Part shown: positions 60,801 through 64,000 of the stretch, piece after piece
Layout of the letters: every line of letters begins with the position of its first letter
Numbering within the stretch: the stretch's first letter is position 1
From: Bathymodiolus brooksi
Lineage: Eukaryota; Mollusca; Bivalvia; Mytilida; Modiolidae
DNA: 64,000 bases
Direction: 5' to 3'
NCBI GenBank assembly: GCA_963680875.1
Contig: OY804589.1
Location: 18,310,413-18,374,412 of the forward strand
The notes under the pieces: generated by a model
What the model was told of the DNA's origin: nothing
Seen by the model: the letters and a program-made list of their open reading frames with translations, nothing else
Databases searched by the model: none
Made by a program: the position numbers and the translations under genes

Positions 60801-63750
60801 TCTTTACGCTTGTCCCTCAATCTAGTCAAACTTAATACCAGGATAGTGTGGTTATCTCTACGCTTCTCCCTCAATCTAGTCAAACTTAATACCAGGATAG
60901 TGTGGGTATCTCTACGCTTGTCCCTCAATTTAGTCAAACTTAATACCACGATATTGTGGGTATCTATACGCTTGTCCCTCAATCTAGTCAAATTTAATAC
61001 CAGCATAGTGTGGGTATTTCTACGCTTGTCCTTCAACCTAGTCAAACTTAATACCAGGATAGTGTGGGTATCTCTACGCGTGTCCTTCAATCTAGTAAAA
61101 TTTAATACCAGGATAGTGTGGGTATCTCTACGATTGTCCCTCAATCTAGTCAAACTTAATATCAGGATAGTGTGGGTATCTCTACGATTGTCCCTCAATC
61201 TAGTCAAACTTAATATCAGGATAGTGTGGGTATCTCTACGCTTGTCCTTCAATTTAGTCAAACTTAATACCAGGACAGTGTGGTCATCCCTACGCTTGTC
61301 CCTCGATCTAGTCAAACTTAATACCGGGATAGTGTTGGTATCTCTACACTTGTCCCACAATCTAGTCAAACTTAATACCAGGATAGTGTGAGTATCTCTA
61401 CGCTTGTCCTTCAATCTAGTAAAAATTAATACCAGGATAGTATGGGTATCTCTACGCTTGTCCCTCAATTTAGTCAAACTTAATACCAGGATAGTGTGGG
61501 TATCTCTACGCCTGTCCCTCAATTTAGTCAAACTTAATACCAGGATGGTGTGGGTATCTCTACGCTTGTCCTTCAATCTAGTCAAACTTAAAACCAGGAT
61601 AATGTGGGTATCTCTACACTTGTCCCTCAATCTAGTCAAACTTAATACCAGGATAGTGTGGGTATCTTTACGCTTGTCTCTCAATCTAGTCAAACTTAAT
61701 ACCAAGATAGTGTGGGTATCTCTACGCTTGTCCCTCAATCTAGTCAAACTTAATACCAGGATGGTGTGGGTATCTCTACGCTTGTCCTTCAATCTAGACA
61801 AATTTAATACCGGGGATAGTGTGAGTATCTTTACGCTTGTCCCTCAACCTAGTCAAACTTAATACCAGGATAGTGTTGGTGTCTCTACGCTTGTCCTTCA
61901 ATCTAGTAAAACTTTATACCAGGATAGTGTGGGTATCTCTATGCTTGTCCCAAAATCTAGTCAAACTTAATACCAGAATAGTGTGGATATATCTACGCTT
62001 GTCCCTCAATCTAGTCAAACTTAATACCAGGATAGTGTGGGTATCTCTACCTTGTCTTTCAATTTAGTCAAACTTAATACCAGGATAGTGTGGGTAACTT
62101 TACATTTGGCCCTCAATCTAGTCAAACTTAATACCAGGATAGTGTGGTCATCCCTACGCTTGTCCCTCAATCTAGTCAAACTTAATACCGGGATAGTGTG
62201 GGTATCTCTACACTTGTCCTTCAATCTAGTCAAACTTAATACCAGCATAGTGTGGGTATATCTACGCTTGTCCTTCAATCTAGTCAAACATAATACCAGG
62301 ATAGTGTGGGTATCTCTACGCTTGTCCCTCAATCTAGTCAAACTTAGTACCAGGATAGTGTGGGTATCTCTACGCTTGTCCTTCAATCTAGACAAACTTA
62401 ATACCGGGATAGTGTGAGTATCTCTACGCTTGTCCCTCAACCTAGTCAAACTTAATACCAGGATAGTGTGGGTATCTCTACGCTTGTCCCTCAATCTAGT
62501 CAAACTTAATACCAGGATAGTGTGGGTATCTCTACGCTTGTCCCTCAATCTAGTCAAACTTAATACCAGGATGGTGTGGGTATCTCTACGCTTGTCCTTC
62601 AATCTAGACAAACTTAATACCGGGATAGTGTGAGTATCTCTACGCTTGTCCCTCAACCTAGTCAAACTTAATACCAGGATAGTGTGGGTATCTCTACGCT
62701 TGTCCTTCAATCTAGTCAAAATAAATACCAGGATAGTGTTGGTATCTCTACGCTTGTCCTTCAATCTAGTCAAACTTAATACCAGGATAGTGTGGATATC
62801 TCTATGCTTGTCCCTCAATCTAGTCAAACTTCATACCAGGATAGTATGGATATCTCTAAGCTTGTCCCTCAATCTAGTCAAACTTAATACCAGGATGGTG
62901 TGGGTATCTCTACGCTTTTCCTTCAACTTAGTCAAACTTAATACCAGGACAGTGTGGTCATCCCTACGCTTGTCCCTCGATCTAGTCAAACTTAATACCG
63001 GGATAGTGTGGGTATCTCTACACTTGTCCCACAATCTAGTCAATCTTAATACCAGGATAGTGTGTGTATCTCTACGCTTGTCCTTCAATCTAGTAAAAAT
63101 TAATACCAGGATAGTATGGGTATCTCTAAGCATGTCCCTCAATCTAGTCAAACTTAATACCAGGATAGTGTGGGTATCTCTACGCTTGTCCTTCAATCTA
63201 GTCAAACTTAAAACCAGGATAATGTGGGTATCTCTACACTTGTCCCTCAATCTAGTCAAACTTAATACCAGGATAGTGTGGGTATCTTTACGCTTGTCTC
63301 TCAATCTAGTCAAACTTAATACCAGGATAGTGTGGGTATCTTTACGCTTGTCTCTCAATCTAGTCAAACTTAATACCAGGATAGTGTGGTCATCCCTACG
63401 CTTGTCCCTCAATCTAGTCAAACTTAATACCGGGATAGTGTGGGTATCTCTACACTTGTCCTTCAATCTAGTCAAACTTAATACCAGCATAGTGTGGGTA
63501 TATCTACGCTTGTCCTTCAATCTAGTCAAACTTAATACCGGGATAGTGTGAGTATCTCTACGCTTGTCCCTCAACCTAGTCAAACTTAATACCAGGATAG
63601 TGTGGGTATCTCTACGCTTGTCCCTCAATCTAGTCAAACTTAATACCAGGATGGTGTGGGTATCTCTACGCTTGTCCTTCAATCTAGACAAACTTAATAC
63701 CGGGATAGTGTGAGTATCTCTACGCTTGTCCCTCAACCTAGTCAAACTTA
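45815..63750. repeat. 216-bp (four-monomer) higher-order unit
   Basis: A pair of variant monomers (ATCTAGACAAACTTAATACC, then GGGATAGTGTGAGTATCTC, then CCCTCAACCTAG) recurs every 216 bp in several runs: around 45850, 46066 and 46282; 47686, 47902, 48118 and 48334; 49144 and 49360; 50332 and 50548; 52222 and 52438; 55191 and 55407; 58216 and 58432; 62430 and 62646. In the plus frame the TGG-to-TGA change creates the stop codons that break the pseudo-ORFs. Confidence 0.88.
48551..50880. repeat. 1,188-bp (22-monomer) recent duplication
   Basis: 48551-49738 and 49739-50880 match almost base for base. The minus-strand translations of 304 codons in the two copies (48735-49649 and 49923-50837) differ by one residue. 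This is the youngest duplication I could find in the array. Confidence 0.9.
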
Positions 63751-64000
63751 ATACCAGGATAGTGTGGGTATCTCTACGCTTGTCCTTCAATCTAGTCAAA
63801 ATAAATACCAGGATAGTGTTGGTATCTCTACGCTTGTCCTTCAATCTAGTCAAACTTAATACCAGGATAGTGTGGATATCTCTATGCTTGTCCCTCAATC
63901 TAGTCAAACTTCATACCAGGATAGTATGGATATCTCTAAGCTTGTCCCTCAATCTAGTCAAACTTAATACCAGGATGGTGTGGGTATCTCTACGCTTTTC

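Larger units (their letters stand above)
37990..64000. repeat. 54-bp satellite array, about 480 monomers, continues past window
   Basis: The monomer is 54 bp. In order it holds CTTGTCCCTCAATCTAG, TCAAACTTAATACCAGG and ATAGTGTGGGTATCTCTACG. Variation is mostly point changes (CCC/CCT, CCAGG/CCGGG, GGGTATCTC/GGATATCTC) with rare 1-2 bp indels. The plus frame repeats RLSLNLVKLNTRIVWVSL and the minus frame LTRLRDKRRDTHTILVLS, both stop-free over long stretches because 54 is a multiple of 3. I see no start context, no unique protein domain and no third-position bias, so these are not called as genes. The left edge (37990-38480) is diverged and lacks higher-order structure; the interior is homogenised. 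Confidence 0.97.

Noticed and set aside
37990..64000. CRISPR array
   Set aside because: Regular spacing suggested it briefly, but there are no unique spacers: the entire 54-bp period is conserved, and the context is a eukaryotic genome.

Overview
The window looks like non-coding, AT-rich DNA from an animal genome, most likely a marine mollusc and probably a bivalve. The evidence is indirect. Several tRNA-derived SINEs end in the tail type ('...gatatagctgaaatattg...aaagtggcgttaaac') that I know from mollusc genomes, and two elements have the 'pearl' layout (about 160-bp core repeats, an ACGG-type microsatellite, then a short right end) described from oysters. Long intact protein-coding genes are absent. 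Nearly all open reading frames over 100 codons lie in tandem repeats.

Layout, left to right. 1-5.3 kb: one end of a Mutator-type MITE (its mate, in inverted orientation, is at 34.0 kb), then a direct segmental duplication (copy A 438-3037, copy B 4031-5317) with a 5'-truncated LINE tail between the copies. A 966-bp TTAA-flanked insertion sits in copy A, and copy B preserves the empty site. 5.4-6.7 kb: the best candidates for real gene exons, minus strand, ankyrin-like. 7-16.4 kb: SINEs, a pearl-like element, and a second duplicated block (8.49-9.35 and 14.17-16.39 kb) in which a 29-bp minisatellite has expanded in only one copy. 17.7-19.2 kb: a decayed hAT transposon. 19.8-21.0 kb: a satellite of about 175 bp with a palindrome in most units. 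21.0-22.6 kb: a cluster of CRE- and ETS-type motifs, a broken adenain-type cysteine protease (Polinton/Maverick-like) and a minisatellite. 23.5-27 kb: SINEs, a MITE and a 255-bp higher-order repeat. 28-31 kb: a palindrome, a short duplication and a second pearl-like element. 31.4-36.4 kb: a rearranged hAT cluster whose two right halves abut the complementary halves of a Tc1-like transposase. 36.8-37.5 kb: a 127-bp tandem repeat.

From about 37.99 kb to the window end (26 kb, about 480 copies) the sequence is one satellite with a 54-bp monomer. It carries a 4-monomer (216-bp) higher-order unit, larger units of about 1.2-1.9 kb and very recent block duplications. Because 54 is divisible by 3 and the monomer lacks stop codons in one frame of each strand, it produces spurious ORFs of up to 646 codons, at one place 502 codons on both strands at once. 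The edge of the array carries degenerate, widely spaced copies of the monomer core in otherwise non-repetitive DNA, which may show where the satellite arose.

No operon, CRISPR array, rRNA or functional tRNA gene is visible. The parts do not form a pathway; the window is a record of transposition, duplication and satellite expansion.
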